Shown here piece after piece: positions 1 through 5,573 of a DNA stretch of 7,916 bases; position 1 is the stretch's first letter; each line of letters begins with the position of its first letter. The notes beneath the pieces are model-generated. The model had not been told where the DNA came from, made no database searches, and saw only the letters and a list, made by a program, of their open reading frames with translations. This DNA is from an uncultured Collinsella sp. Its GTDB lineage: Bacteria; Actinomycetota; Coriobacteriia; Coriobacteriales; Coriobacteriaceae. Location: positions 1 to 7,916 of the forward strand of contig CABMPS010000084.1 in the NCBI GenBank assembly GCA_902388545.1, in the 5' to 3' direction. A program made the position numbers and the translations under genes.

Positions 1-555
1 GGAGCCGTCTTCGGCGCGCTCGTACACGGGCGGCTCGTTCCAGTCCTCGACCATGCGGCGCTGGATTCCGTTGCGTGGTTTTTCGACCTCGGCCAGCGTG
101 CGCTCGCGCCAGTTTTCATCTCGGGCGTAGCGATCGGGGAAGATCTGGTAGACCATGCCACGCTCGTACCACTCGGGACGCACTTCGCGGTGCTTATAGA
201 CGGTAATCTGGAAGGACGGCACCTCGGCGTAGTCGTAAGTTACGCCCTCGCCACCGGTGCGACCCTGCGGTGCGCCCAAGCGGACCTCGGGCTGGCCCTC
301 GATATTGCAGATAAAGCTGTACCAGATAAGACAGGACTCGGTACACTCAAGCTCTACGGTATAAATGCCGTCGCCCTCGTGCGTCATGGGATACCGAGAC
401 TCACCGATCTCATCGACCCAGGTGCGCAGCGTAAGCGTTGCCTGGTTGGGGTCGGCATCCTCCAGAATCACGGAGAGCGAAAGGGTAGTTCCAGTGGTCA
501 CAGCGCCAAACGGAGTGCGAAACTGCGGAAGACGGCTGTTGTGTATCAATCTCAT
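1..555 (-). CDS. GH13 alpha-amylase-family glycoside hydrolase (neopullulanase / maltodextrin glucosidase type), 3'-truncated by window edge
   Basis: The reading frame is open from an ATG at 555 to the window edge, giving the first 185 residues. Residues 1-120 or so are beta-rich and look like the N-terminal starch-binding or CBM34-like domain that precedes the barrel in neopullulanases and maltogenic amylases; it opens with NSRLPQFRTPFGAV. Residues 134-145 (MVYQIFPDRYAR) match the first beta strand of the GH13 barrel, which is the main evidence for the family. The catalytic Asp/Glu/Asp lie outside the window, so substrate preference (pullulan, cyclodextrin, maltodextrin) cannot be read. No signal peptide is visible, which suggests a cytoplasmic enzyme acting on imported or stored alpha-glucan. 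An in-frame stop at 601-603 limits the start; GTG 582 and TTG 571 are alternatives, none has a strong Shine-Dalgarno, and ATG 555 best fits the family N-terminus. It lies 217 nt after glgA, behind a hairpin, and probably has its own promoter. Confidence 0.85.
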   Translation of the reverse strand, partial: MRLIHNSRLPQFRTPFGAVTTGTTLSLSVILEDADPNQATLTLRTWVDEIGESRYPMTHEGDGIYTVELECTESCLIWYSFICNIEGQPEVRLGAPQGRTGGEGVTYDYAEVPSFQITVYKHREVRPEWYERGMVYQIFPDRYARDENWRERTLAEVEKPRNGIQRRMVEDWNEPPVYERAEDGS

Positions 556-616
556 AAATACGGTCCAGTTCAATAGAATCACGGCCTGCGGGCCATGGCT
601 TTACGCACAAGTTGTA

Positions 617-645
617 AGTATATCTGTTGTACACAGGCTGTATAA
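617..645 (-). promoter_or_regulatory. Candidate promoter for the GH13 gene
   Basis: On the minus strand TATACT (622-617) matches the sigma-70 -10 consensus at five of six positions and lies about 62 nt upstream of the proposed ATG. The -35 is poor: TTATAC at 645-640 gives 17-bp spacing. A weak -35 overlapped by a palindrome would suit a regulated promoter. The call rests on pattern only. Confidence 0.35.
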
Positions 646-650
646 ACAAC
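626..650. promoter_or_regulatory. Candidate operator palindrome upstream of the GH13 gene
   Basis: The core at 630-644 (TACACAGGCTGTATA on the plus strand) pairs at six of seven arm positions around G637. Outer GTTGT (626-630) and ACAAC (646-650) add a second symmetric layer offset by half a base. It overlaps the proposed -35 and spacer, where a repressor or activator such as a LacI- or GntR-type maltose regulator would bind. No regulator gene is in the window, so its identity is unknown. Confidence 0.35.
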
Positions 651-709
651 ATCCGTTTACCATCGGCGAACGGTTGTCCTAGAAAATCGTTTTACCACTA
701 CCTACAGAG

Positions 710-736
710 AAGGGGCACCCAGTTGGAGCGCCCCTT
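710..736 (-). terminator. Terminator-like hairpin after glgA
   Basis: In minus-strand RNA, AAGGGGCGCUC pairs with GGGUGCCCCUU through an 11-bp stem (nine Watson-Crick pairs and two G-U wobbles) with a 5-nt loop. The same bases read as A-C mismatches on the plus strand, so the fold suits a minus-strand transcript. It begins 36 nt after the glgA stop. The following tract (CTCTGT) is only weakly T-rich, so termination may be incomplete or factor-assisted. Confidence 0.6.
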
Positions 737-772
737 GCTTAGGGTTTGATGAGGTTTTGAATCGTCTGCGTA

Positions 773-3097
773 CTAGCGGCGCTTGCGGGTGGCCGTTGCC
801 TTGCGGACGGAGGTCTTCTTGGTCGGAGCCTTTTCCTCGGTCGCGGCGACGGGGGAGACCGGGGCCTTCTTGGCGGGCTCGGGCTTGGCCTTTACCTCGG
901 CCTTGGGCTCCTCTTTAGCGGCAGCGGGCTTGACCTCGGCTGCCTTCGGCTCAGGCTTGGCCTTTAGTGCGGTCTTGTCCTCGACCTTAGCCTCCGCTTT
1001 GGGAGCAGCAGCCTTGGTCGTGGACTTCTTGGCCGTCGTCGTTGCGCGCTTGCGCGTGGTGGTCTTGGCGGCCGGCTTGGCCTCGACGGTTACCTTGGCC
1101 CTGGATTCGGCGGGCGTCTCCTCGACTTTGGCGGCCGGCTTTGTGGCTGCCTTGGTTGTGGCGGCCTTCGTGGTCGTCGATTTCGTTGTTGTGGTCTTCT
1201 TGGCAGCTGTTGCCTTCTTGGCGGTCGCGGTCGTCTTCTTGGTAGCGGCCTTGGCCGGTGCCTTTGCCGCAGCCTTAGCCTCGACGGCGTCGGCCTTTAC
1301 CTCGGGAGCAGCCTCGGCTTCGGCGGCCTTCTTGGCAGCTGCGGTGGTGCGCTTGCGCGAGGTCGTTGTCTTGACAGCGGTGGTCTTGGTTGCCGTCGCC
1401 TTGGCCTCTGTGGCCTTCTTAGCCGTCGTCTTACGAGTCGTGGTCTTCTTAGCTGCAGGCTTTGCAGCTGGCTTGACCTCGGACTCTGCCTCAGGAGCAG
1501 CCTCAGCCTTCACCTCAGACTCGGCCGTAACGGGCTCAGCTTCAACCGGCTTCTCTTCGGCCTTGGGCTCCTCAGCGGCCACCGGCTCAGCAACAGCCTC
1601 AGGCTCGTCGACAACAGCCACCGGGCGCTCGATCTCCGGGTGCATAAAGAAGTACAGGTCCAGATACTTATCGGCCGAGCGCGTCCAGCTAAAGTCCTGG
1701 CTCATGGCCTGCGTTACCAGCTGGTTCCAGGCGTCGCGTTTATCCCAGAACAGACGCGCCGCGCGGAACACGGCGTCGCCCATCTCGTCGCCGTTAAAGT
1801 TGGTAAACGAGAAGCCCGTGCCTTCGCCGGTAAACTCGTTATACGGAATCACAGTGTCTTTCAGGCCGCCGGTCTCGCGCACGATAGGCAGGGTGCCGTA
1901 GCGCATGGCGATGATCTGCGACAGGCCGCAGGGCTCAAACTTCGAAGGCATTAGGAACATGTCGGCGGCGGCATACATGCGCTGCGACAGCGCAGGATCG
2001 AACTCGATGCGTGCGGCCATGGTACCGGGGTACTTGTCCTGGAAGTAGCGCAGACCGTCCTCGTAGTCGCGGTCGCCGGTGCCCAGCACCGCCACCTGCA
2101 CGCCGCCGGCCAAAATGCGGTCGAGCGCGTACATGACCAGATCCATGCCCTTCTGGCGCGTCAGGCGCGTGACCATCACCATGAGCGGGCGGTCGTCGCG
2201 AACCTCGAGCCCCAGCTCTTCCTGCAGCTTGGCCTTGCACACGGCCTTGCCGGAGCGGTCCTCCACGGTGTAGTTGGCGGCAATGCGCTTGTCGGTCGCC
2301 GGGTCAAAGCCTGCCACATCAATGCCATTAAGGATGCCCTGCAGCGCGTACGAACGCTCGCGCAGCACGCCATCCAGACCCTCGCCAAACTCTGGCGTCT
2401 GGATCTCGTTGGCATAGGTGGGGCTCACCGTGGTGATGGCATCGGCATAGCGCAGGGCACCCAGCATGTAGTTGATGCTGCAGGCGTCGCAACGCAGCTG
2501 CGAGGCGGCCGCCGGAATGTGCGCCACGCCCAGGATGTCCTCCATCACGGTGTCGCTAAACTGGCCTTGGAACGCCACGTTGTGGATCGAGAATACGGTC
2601 TTGACGCGGTCGTACAGCGGCAGGCCCTGGTAAAACTCGCGCAAAAACACGGGCGCCAGTGCCGTCTGCCAGTCATTGCAGTGCAGGATGTCACACTCAA
2701 AACCGGCCGGCAGGTGCTGCAGACTCTCGGTGATGGCCTTGGAGAAAAACGCGAAGCGCTCACCGTCATCAAAGAAGCCGTACGGATAGTCGCGCGCAAA
2801 GTAGCGCTCGTTGTCGATGAACATATAGGTGACGCCGTCGTGCTCGAGCTTCTCGAGTCCGCAGTACTCATTGCGCCAGCCCAGGCTCACGTAAAAGTCG
2901 GAGAAGTGCTCCATCTGCGCCTTGTACTCGTCCTTGATGGTGGCGTACTTGGGCACCATGACGATGACCTCGGCGCCGGCGCGCACAAGCGCCGCGGGCA
3001 GCGAGCCCGCCACGTCGCCCAGGCCACCGGTCTTTACAAACGGTGCGCACTCGGCCGAGGCAAACACGATCTGCATCTTTTTGCTGGAATCTGCCAT
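773..3097 (-). CDS. glgA: Glycogen synthase (ADP-glucose, GT5) with long Ala/Lys/Thr-rich C-terminal tail
   Basis: GlgA transfers glucose from ADP-glucose to the non-reducing end of alpha-1,4-glucan in the cytoplasm. Numbering from ATG 3097 (774 residues), the GT5 region is about 6-488: KTGGLGD at 22-28 (nucleotide-sugar loop), HCNDWQ at 139-144, SIHNVAFQG at 170-178 (catalytic-type His172), TRLTRQKG at 310-317 and SKFEPCGLSQ at 385-394 (conserved Glu388). These match the E. coli enzyme, which ends near residue 477. About 282 further residues follow in the same frame: an acidic Glu-rich segment, then a basic H1-like tail ending TRKRR. By hand count the tail has about 79 Ala, 56 Lys, 47 Thr and 34 Glu, and no Gly, aromatic, Cys or His. 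ATG 3097 is preferred to ATG 3109 because GGGAG sits 5 nt before it and the outer ATG has no Shine-Dalgarno. Stop is TAG. Confidence 0.95.
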   Translation of the reverse strand: MADSSKKMQIVFASAECAPFVKTGGLGDVAGSLPAALVRAGAEVIVMVPKYATIKDEYKAQMEHFSDFYVSLGWRNEYCGLEKLEHDGVTYMFIDNERYFARDYPYGFFDDGERFAFFSKAITESLQHLPAGFECDILHCNDWQTALAPVFLREFYQGLPLYDRVKTVFSIHNVAFQGQFSDTVMEDILGVAHIPAAASQLRCDACSINYMLGALRYADAITTVSPTYANEIQTPEFGEGLDGVLRERSYALQGILNGIDVAGFDPATDKRIAANYTVEDRSGKAVCKAKLQEELGLEVRDDRPLMVMVTRLTRQKGMDLVMYALDRILAGGVQVAVLGTGDRDYEDGLRYFQDKYPGTMAARIEFDPALSQRMYAAADMFLMPSKFEPCGLSQIIAMRYGTLPIVRETGGLKDTVIPYNEFTGEGTGFSFTNFNGDEMGDAVFRAARLFWDKRDAWNQLVTQAMSQDFSWTRSADKYLDLYFFMHPEIERPVAVVDEPEAVAEPVAAEEPKAEEKPVEAEPVTAESEVKAEAAPEAESEVKPAAKPAAKKTTTRKTTAKKATEAKATATKTTAVKTTTSRKRTTAAAKKAAEAEAAPEVKADAVEAKAAAKAPAKAATKKTTATAKKATAAKKTTTTKSTTTKAATTKAATKPAAKVEETPAESRAKVTVEAKPAAKTTTRKRATTTAKKSTTKAAAPKAEAKVEDKTALKAKPEPKAAEVKPAAAKEEPKAEVKAKPEPAKKAPVSPVAATEEKAPTKKTSVRKATATRKRR
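776..1621 (-). other. Low-complexity histone-H1/HU-tail-like C-terminal extension of GlgA
   Basis: This stretch encodes the GlgA tail, residues about 493-774. The first 50 or so residues are acidic (EPEAVAEPVAAEEPKAEEK and similar). The rest is basic and carries a degenerate module, roughly KTTT-(S)-RK-x-TT-x-AKK, near plus-strand positions 1412-1450, 1325-1372 and 1019-1066, alternating with Glu/Pro/Lys stretches. The composition predicts a disordered chain. Similar Ala/Lys/Pro tails are known on mycobacterial HU (HupB) and bacterial H1-like proteins, where they bind DNA; whether this one does is unknown. Confidence 0.85.
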
Positions 3098-3102
3098 ATT
3101 GT

Positions 3103-3107
3103 CTCCC
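3103..3107 (-). promoter_or_regulatory. Shine-Dalgarno deciding the glgA start
   Basis: GGGAG lies 5 nt upstream of ATG 3097-3095. It falls inside the first codons of the longer frame from ATG 3109, so the longer start would bury the ribosome site in coding sequence while having none of its own. The shorter protein (MADSSKK...) is therefore preferred. Confidence 0.7.
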
Positions 3108-3120
3108 ATGTTGCAATTCG

Positions 3121-3156
3121 AGAATAGCCGCCTGGCGCTAACCGGGCGGCTATTCT
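3121..3156 (-). promoter_or_regulatory. Strong intercistronic hairpin between glgD and glgA
   Basis: AGAATAGCCGCC (3121-3132) is perfectly complementary to GGCGGCTATTCT (3145-3156), a 12-bp stem; two further G-C pairs can form inside after one mismatch. It lies 31 nt after the glgD stop and 13 nt before the glgA Shine-Dalgarno. No T-run follows on the minus strand, so it is more likely an RNA-stability or processing element, a partial attenuator, or a translational control structure than a full terminator. Confidence 0.6.
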
Positions 3157-3187
3157 ACATGTTACGAGCGATGTTGCGGTGCCAACG

Positions 3188-4315
3188 TTAACGTACGATG
3201 GTGGTGTCGGAAGTTAATGGAGCCTTGCCCAGCACCAGGATGTTCTCGGGCGTGCCGCGAAGCTCGGTGTTGGTGGGGACCACGTTGTTCTTGTCCAGGA
3301 TGGCGTTCTCAACGCGTGCGCCGCTCTTGATGATGCAGCTCTGGTTGATGATCGAGTTGGTCACCGAAGCGCCTTCCTCGACCACGACGCCGCGCGACAG
3401 GATCGAGTTGCGCACGGTGCCCTTGATGATGCAGCCGGCTGAGATGATCGAGTTGCACGCGTGGCTGCCGGTCGCATAGCGCGAAGGCGGCACGTCGTGA
3501 GCCTTGGTCAGGATCGGGCGCTCGGGGTCAAAGAGCTGATCGGCCACGGTCTGGTCGAGCAGGTCCATGCTGCGGCGATACAGCGACTTCTCGCTAAACA
3601 CGCCCACGACCTCGCCCTTGTACTCGTAGCTGCACACGTCGATGTTGCCAAAATCGCCCTGGAGTGCCTCGAGCAGGTCCAGATAGTCGGCGGCCTGGTA
3701 GTGGTCGATAATCTCGAGCAGCGTCTCGCGGTTGACGATGCAGCAGTCCATAGAGGCGTTGTCGCCGTACACGACGCCGGCGCTGACGCCCGTCAAGCGG
3801 CCGTTCTCGTTAATCTCGAGCTTGGTCTCGTCATCGACGTTGCGCGTGGCCTTGCAGTACACCACGGTCATCTGGGCACCGGAGTTCTCGTGCGCCTCGA
3901 TGACCGTGTTGAGGTCCATGTTAAAGATGATGTTGGTGCCCATCATCACGACATAGGGCTTCTCCGAGCGCTGGAACAGCGTCTTGTTGGAGATGATGTC
4001 GCGCAGCAGGAAGCGCATGCCGCCCTTGGTGGTGCCATATGCGTTGCCGGGCACCATGAACAGGCCGCCCTTCTTGCGGTCAAGACCCCAGTCCTTGCCC
4101 GAGCCCACGTGGTCGATCAGCGAACGGTAGTTACCCGGCATGACGACGCCGACGGTCTTGATGCCGGCATTCATCATGTTGGACAGCGGAAAGTCGATCA
4201 GGCGGTAGCGGCCCAAAAACGGAACGGACGCGATGGGGCGGTCCTTGAGCAGCACGCTGCCGTAGGTCGAAGAGTAGTTAGCGGTGATATAACCGATGGC
4301 CTTGCGATTGATCAT
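3188..4315 (-). CDS. glgD: GlgD, diverged ADP-glucose pyrophosphorylase subunit
   Basis: This 375-residue paralogue of GlgC has the nucleotidyltransferase-plus-left-handed-helix layout: an N-terminal domain of about 1-240 and hexapeptide-like repeats (SIISAGCIIKGTVRNSIL...) from about 287 to 345. It has lost the catalytic signatures. The Gly-rich loop is replaced by ITANYSSTYGSVLL (10-23), SGDH becomes GTNI with Asn128 where GlgC has Asp128, and no FTEKP motif is present. The retained FLGRYRLIDFPLSN and GSGKDWGLDRKKGG blocks are typical of GlgD. In Firmicutes such subunits form a complex with GlgC and alter its activity; the same role is inferred here. ATG 4315 is chosen over ATG 4354 because AAGGGG lies 9-10 nt upstream, it matches the family N-terminus, and it follows the glgC stop by 4 nt, implying translational coupling. 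Stop is TAA. Confidence 0.93.
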   Translation of the reverse strand: MINRKAIGYITANYSSTYGSVLLKDRPIASVPFLGRYRLIDFPLSNMMNAGIKTVGVVMPGNYRSLIDHVGSGKDWGLDRKKGGLFMVPGNAYGTTKGGMRFLLRDIISNKTLFQRSEKPYVVMMGTNIIFNMDLNTVIEAHENSGAQMTVVYCKATRNVDDETKLEINENGRLTGVSAGVVYGDNASMDCCIVNRETLLEIIDHYQAADYLDLLEALQGDFGNIDVCSYEYKGEVVGVFSEKSLYRRSMDLLDQTVADQLFDPERPILTKAHDVPPSRYATGSHACNSIISAGCIIKGTVRNSILSRGVVVEEGASVTNSIINQSCIIKSGARVENAILDKNNVVPTNTELRGTPENILVLGKAPLTSDTTIVR

Positions 4316-4319
4316 CGGA

Positions 4320-5468
4320 TCATTCCCCCTTCCCGATAACGACGTCATTTCCAACGACGGCCGTATCCTTGGTGGTATCGACAGAGCCGAGCTTCACGCC
4401 CTCTTCGACCGTGGAGTTCTCGCCCAAAATAGCGCGGCAGATGTGCGCGCCGCTCTTAACATGCGCACCCGGCAGCAGCACGGAGTCCTCGACCACGGCG
4501 CGCTCCTCGATGATGACATCGGTCGAAAGGATCGAGTGGCGAGCGGTGCCGTAGATCTTGCAGCCATTGGAGACCAGGCAGTCGTCTAGGCGACCGTCCG
4601 GGCCAATGTAGTGCGGCGGACGCGTGGTGATGTTGGACATGATGGGGAAGTACTTGTCGAACAGATCGAACTCGGGGTTGTTACCCAGCAGGTCCATCGA
4701 GGTCTCATGGAAGCTGGCGATGGTGCCGACGTCCTTCCAGAAGCCGTGGAACTCGTAGCTGTACAGGCGCTTGTTCTCACCGAGCAGCTTGGGGATGATG
4801 TCCTTGCCAAAGTCGTGGCTCGAGCGCTGGTCCAGAGCGTCCTCCTCGAGCGCCTCGATCAGCACGTCGGCCGAGAAGATGTAGATGCCCATGGACGCGA
4901 GGTTCGAATCGGGCTTCTCGGGCTTCTCGGTGAACTTGGTGATGCGGCCGTCTTCGGGGTCGGTGGTCAGGATGCCAAAGCGGCTGGCCTCCTCCCACGG
5001 CACGGGCATAACGCTCACCGTGAGGTCGGCGTTGTTCTCAATGTGCGTCTTGAGCATCTTGCGGTAGTCCATGCGATACAGGTGATCGCCCGAAAGAATC
5101 AGGACGTACTTGGGGTCGTTGGCCTTGATGTAGTCGAGGTTCTGCGTAATGGCGTCGGCCGTGCCCGCATACCAGGCGCCGCCGGTCTGCGTCTCGTACG
5201 GCGGCAGGATCGACACGCCGCCGTCGCGGCTGTCCAGATCCCACGCCTCGCCGGATCCCACGTAGGCATGCAGCAGGTAGGGACGGTACTGCGTCAGAAC
5301 GCCCACCGTGTCGATGCCCGAGTTGGAGCAGTTGGACAGCGAAAAGTCGATAATGCGGAACTTGCCACCAAAGCTAACCGCCGGCTTAGCGATCTTTTGG
5401 GTGAGTGCCCCCAATCGGCTGCCCTGTCCTCCTGCGAGGAGCATCGCGATGCATTCTTTCTTACTCAT
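4320..5468 (-). CDS. glgC: Glucose-1-phosphate adenylyltransferase (ADP-glucose pyrophosphorylase), catalytic subunit
   Basis: GlgC makes ADP-glucose and pyrophosphate from ATP and glucose-1-phosphate, the committed step of bacterial glycogen synthesis. The 382 residues contain all expected motifs: [10 protein letters not shown] at 11-20 (nucleotide loop), GGKFRIIDF at 34-42, WYAGTADAI at 99-107, [11 protein letters not shown] at 125-135 (Asp128 is the equivalent of the E. coli catalytic Asp142), FTEKP at 179-183 (Lys182, the glucose-1-phosphate lysine), HDFGKDIIP at 218-226 and FWKDVGT at 243-249. A left-handed beta-helix region with hexapeptide-like repeats runs from about 290 to the end. 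The protein is shorter than the 431-residue E. coli enzyme, mainly at the N-terminus, as in Firmicutes. Lys25 aligns by eye with the E. coli fructose-1,6-bisphosphate site Lys39, but allosteric behaviour cannot be deduced. The start is fixed by AAGGAG 6 nt upstream. Confidence 0.96.
   Translation of the reverse strand: MSKKECIAMLLAGGQGSRLGALTQKIAKPAVSFGGKFRIIDFSLSNCSNSGIDTVGVLTQYRPYLLHAYVGSGEAWDLDSRDGGVSILPPYETQTGGAWYAGTADAITQNLDYIKANDPKYVLILSGDHLYRMDYRKMLKTHIENNADLTVSVMPVPWEEASRFGILTTDPEDGRITKFTEKPEKPDSNLASMGIYIFSADVLIEALEEDALDQRSSHDFGKDIIPKLLGENKRLYSYEFHGFWKDVGTIASFHETSMDLLGNNPEFDLFDKYFPIMSNITTRPPHYIGPDGRLDDCLVSNGCKIYGTARHSILSTDVIIEERAVVEDSVLLPGAHVKSGAHICRAILGENSTVEEGVKLGSVDTTKDTAVVGNDVVIGKGE
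4325..4331 (-). promoter_or_regulatory. Shine-Dalgarno of glgD inside the end of glgC
   Basis: AAGGGGG encodes the last Lys-Gly-Glu of GlgC and sits 9 nt before ATG 4315. The glgC TGA (4322-4320) lies between it and the glgD start, an arrangement that favours re-initiation by the same ribosome. Confidence 0.65.
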
Positions 5469-5573
5469 CGATTTCTCCTTCTGTCATCGATGTTCCTAAC
5501 CCATTAGCGGCGGGCGCGGCGCTCTGTCACGCCCGTCGAGTAATGCCGTACGGCAAAGGGAGCTCGCGCGCCT
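5469..5573 (-). other. glgP-glgC intergenic spacer
   Basis: This 105-nt GC-rich spacer contains a perfect 12-bp palindrome, TGCCGTACGGCA (5544-5555), and a possible CGGGCG/CGCCCG stem between about 5510 and 5536. Neither is followed by a T-run. No convincing -35/-10 pair was found, so glgP and glgC are probably co-transcribed, with glgC translated from its own strong ribosome site. Confidence 0.5.
5475..5480 (-). promoter_or_regulatory. Shine-Dalgarno of glgC
   Basis: AAGGAG with a 6-nt spacer to ATG 5468 is the most canonical ribosome-binding site in the window. It suggests strong independent initiation of glgC rather than coupling to glgP, which ends about 100 nt upstream. Confidence 0.8.

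Larger units (their letters stand above)
556..772 (-). other. Intergenic region between glgA and the GH13 gene
   Basis: This 217-nt stretch is visibly richer in A/T than the genes around it. On the minus strand it holds, in order, a terminator-like hairpin (710-736), a spacer with no recognisable coding, an imperfect palindrome (626-650), a TATACT box (617-622) and the leader of the GH13 gene. An open frame of 80 codons (410-652) crosses its end but is out of frame with the GH13 protein and resembles nothing known to me. No tRNA or riboswitch-like fold was recognised. Confidence 0.7.

Noticed and set aside
190..576. Plus-strand open frame of 128 codons near the GH13 gene
   Set aside because: It overlaps the minus-strand GH13 frame, which carries the MVYQIFPDRYAR barrel motif, and shows no family resemblance.
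410..652. Minus-strand open frame of 80 codons crossing the GH13 start
   Set aside because: It is out of frame with the GH13 protein, overlaps it by about 145 bases and has no recognisable motif. The GH13 frame explains the sequence better.
783..1901. Long plus-strand open frame of 372 codons, rich in Ala/Val/Leu/Ser and apparently hydrophobic
   Set aside because: It is antisense to the Ala/Lys/Thr-rich GlgA tail. Lys, Thr and Ala codons read in reverse give Leu, Phe, Val, Ser and Ala without stops, so the hydrophobic look is an artefact. No family motif is visible.
3461..4339. Plus-strand open frame of 292 codons
   Set aside because: It is antisense to glgD, has no recognisable domain and a His/Val/Ala-rich shadow composition.
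4611..5507. Plus-strand open frame of 298 codons
   Set aside because: It is antisense to glgC and shows no motif of its own.
5510..5536. CGGGCG/CGCCCG stem as a terminator between glgP and glgC
   Set aside because: The 6-bp stem has a large loop and no T-tract, and such matches are common by chance in DNA this GC-rich.
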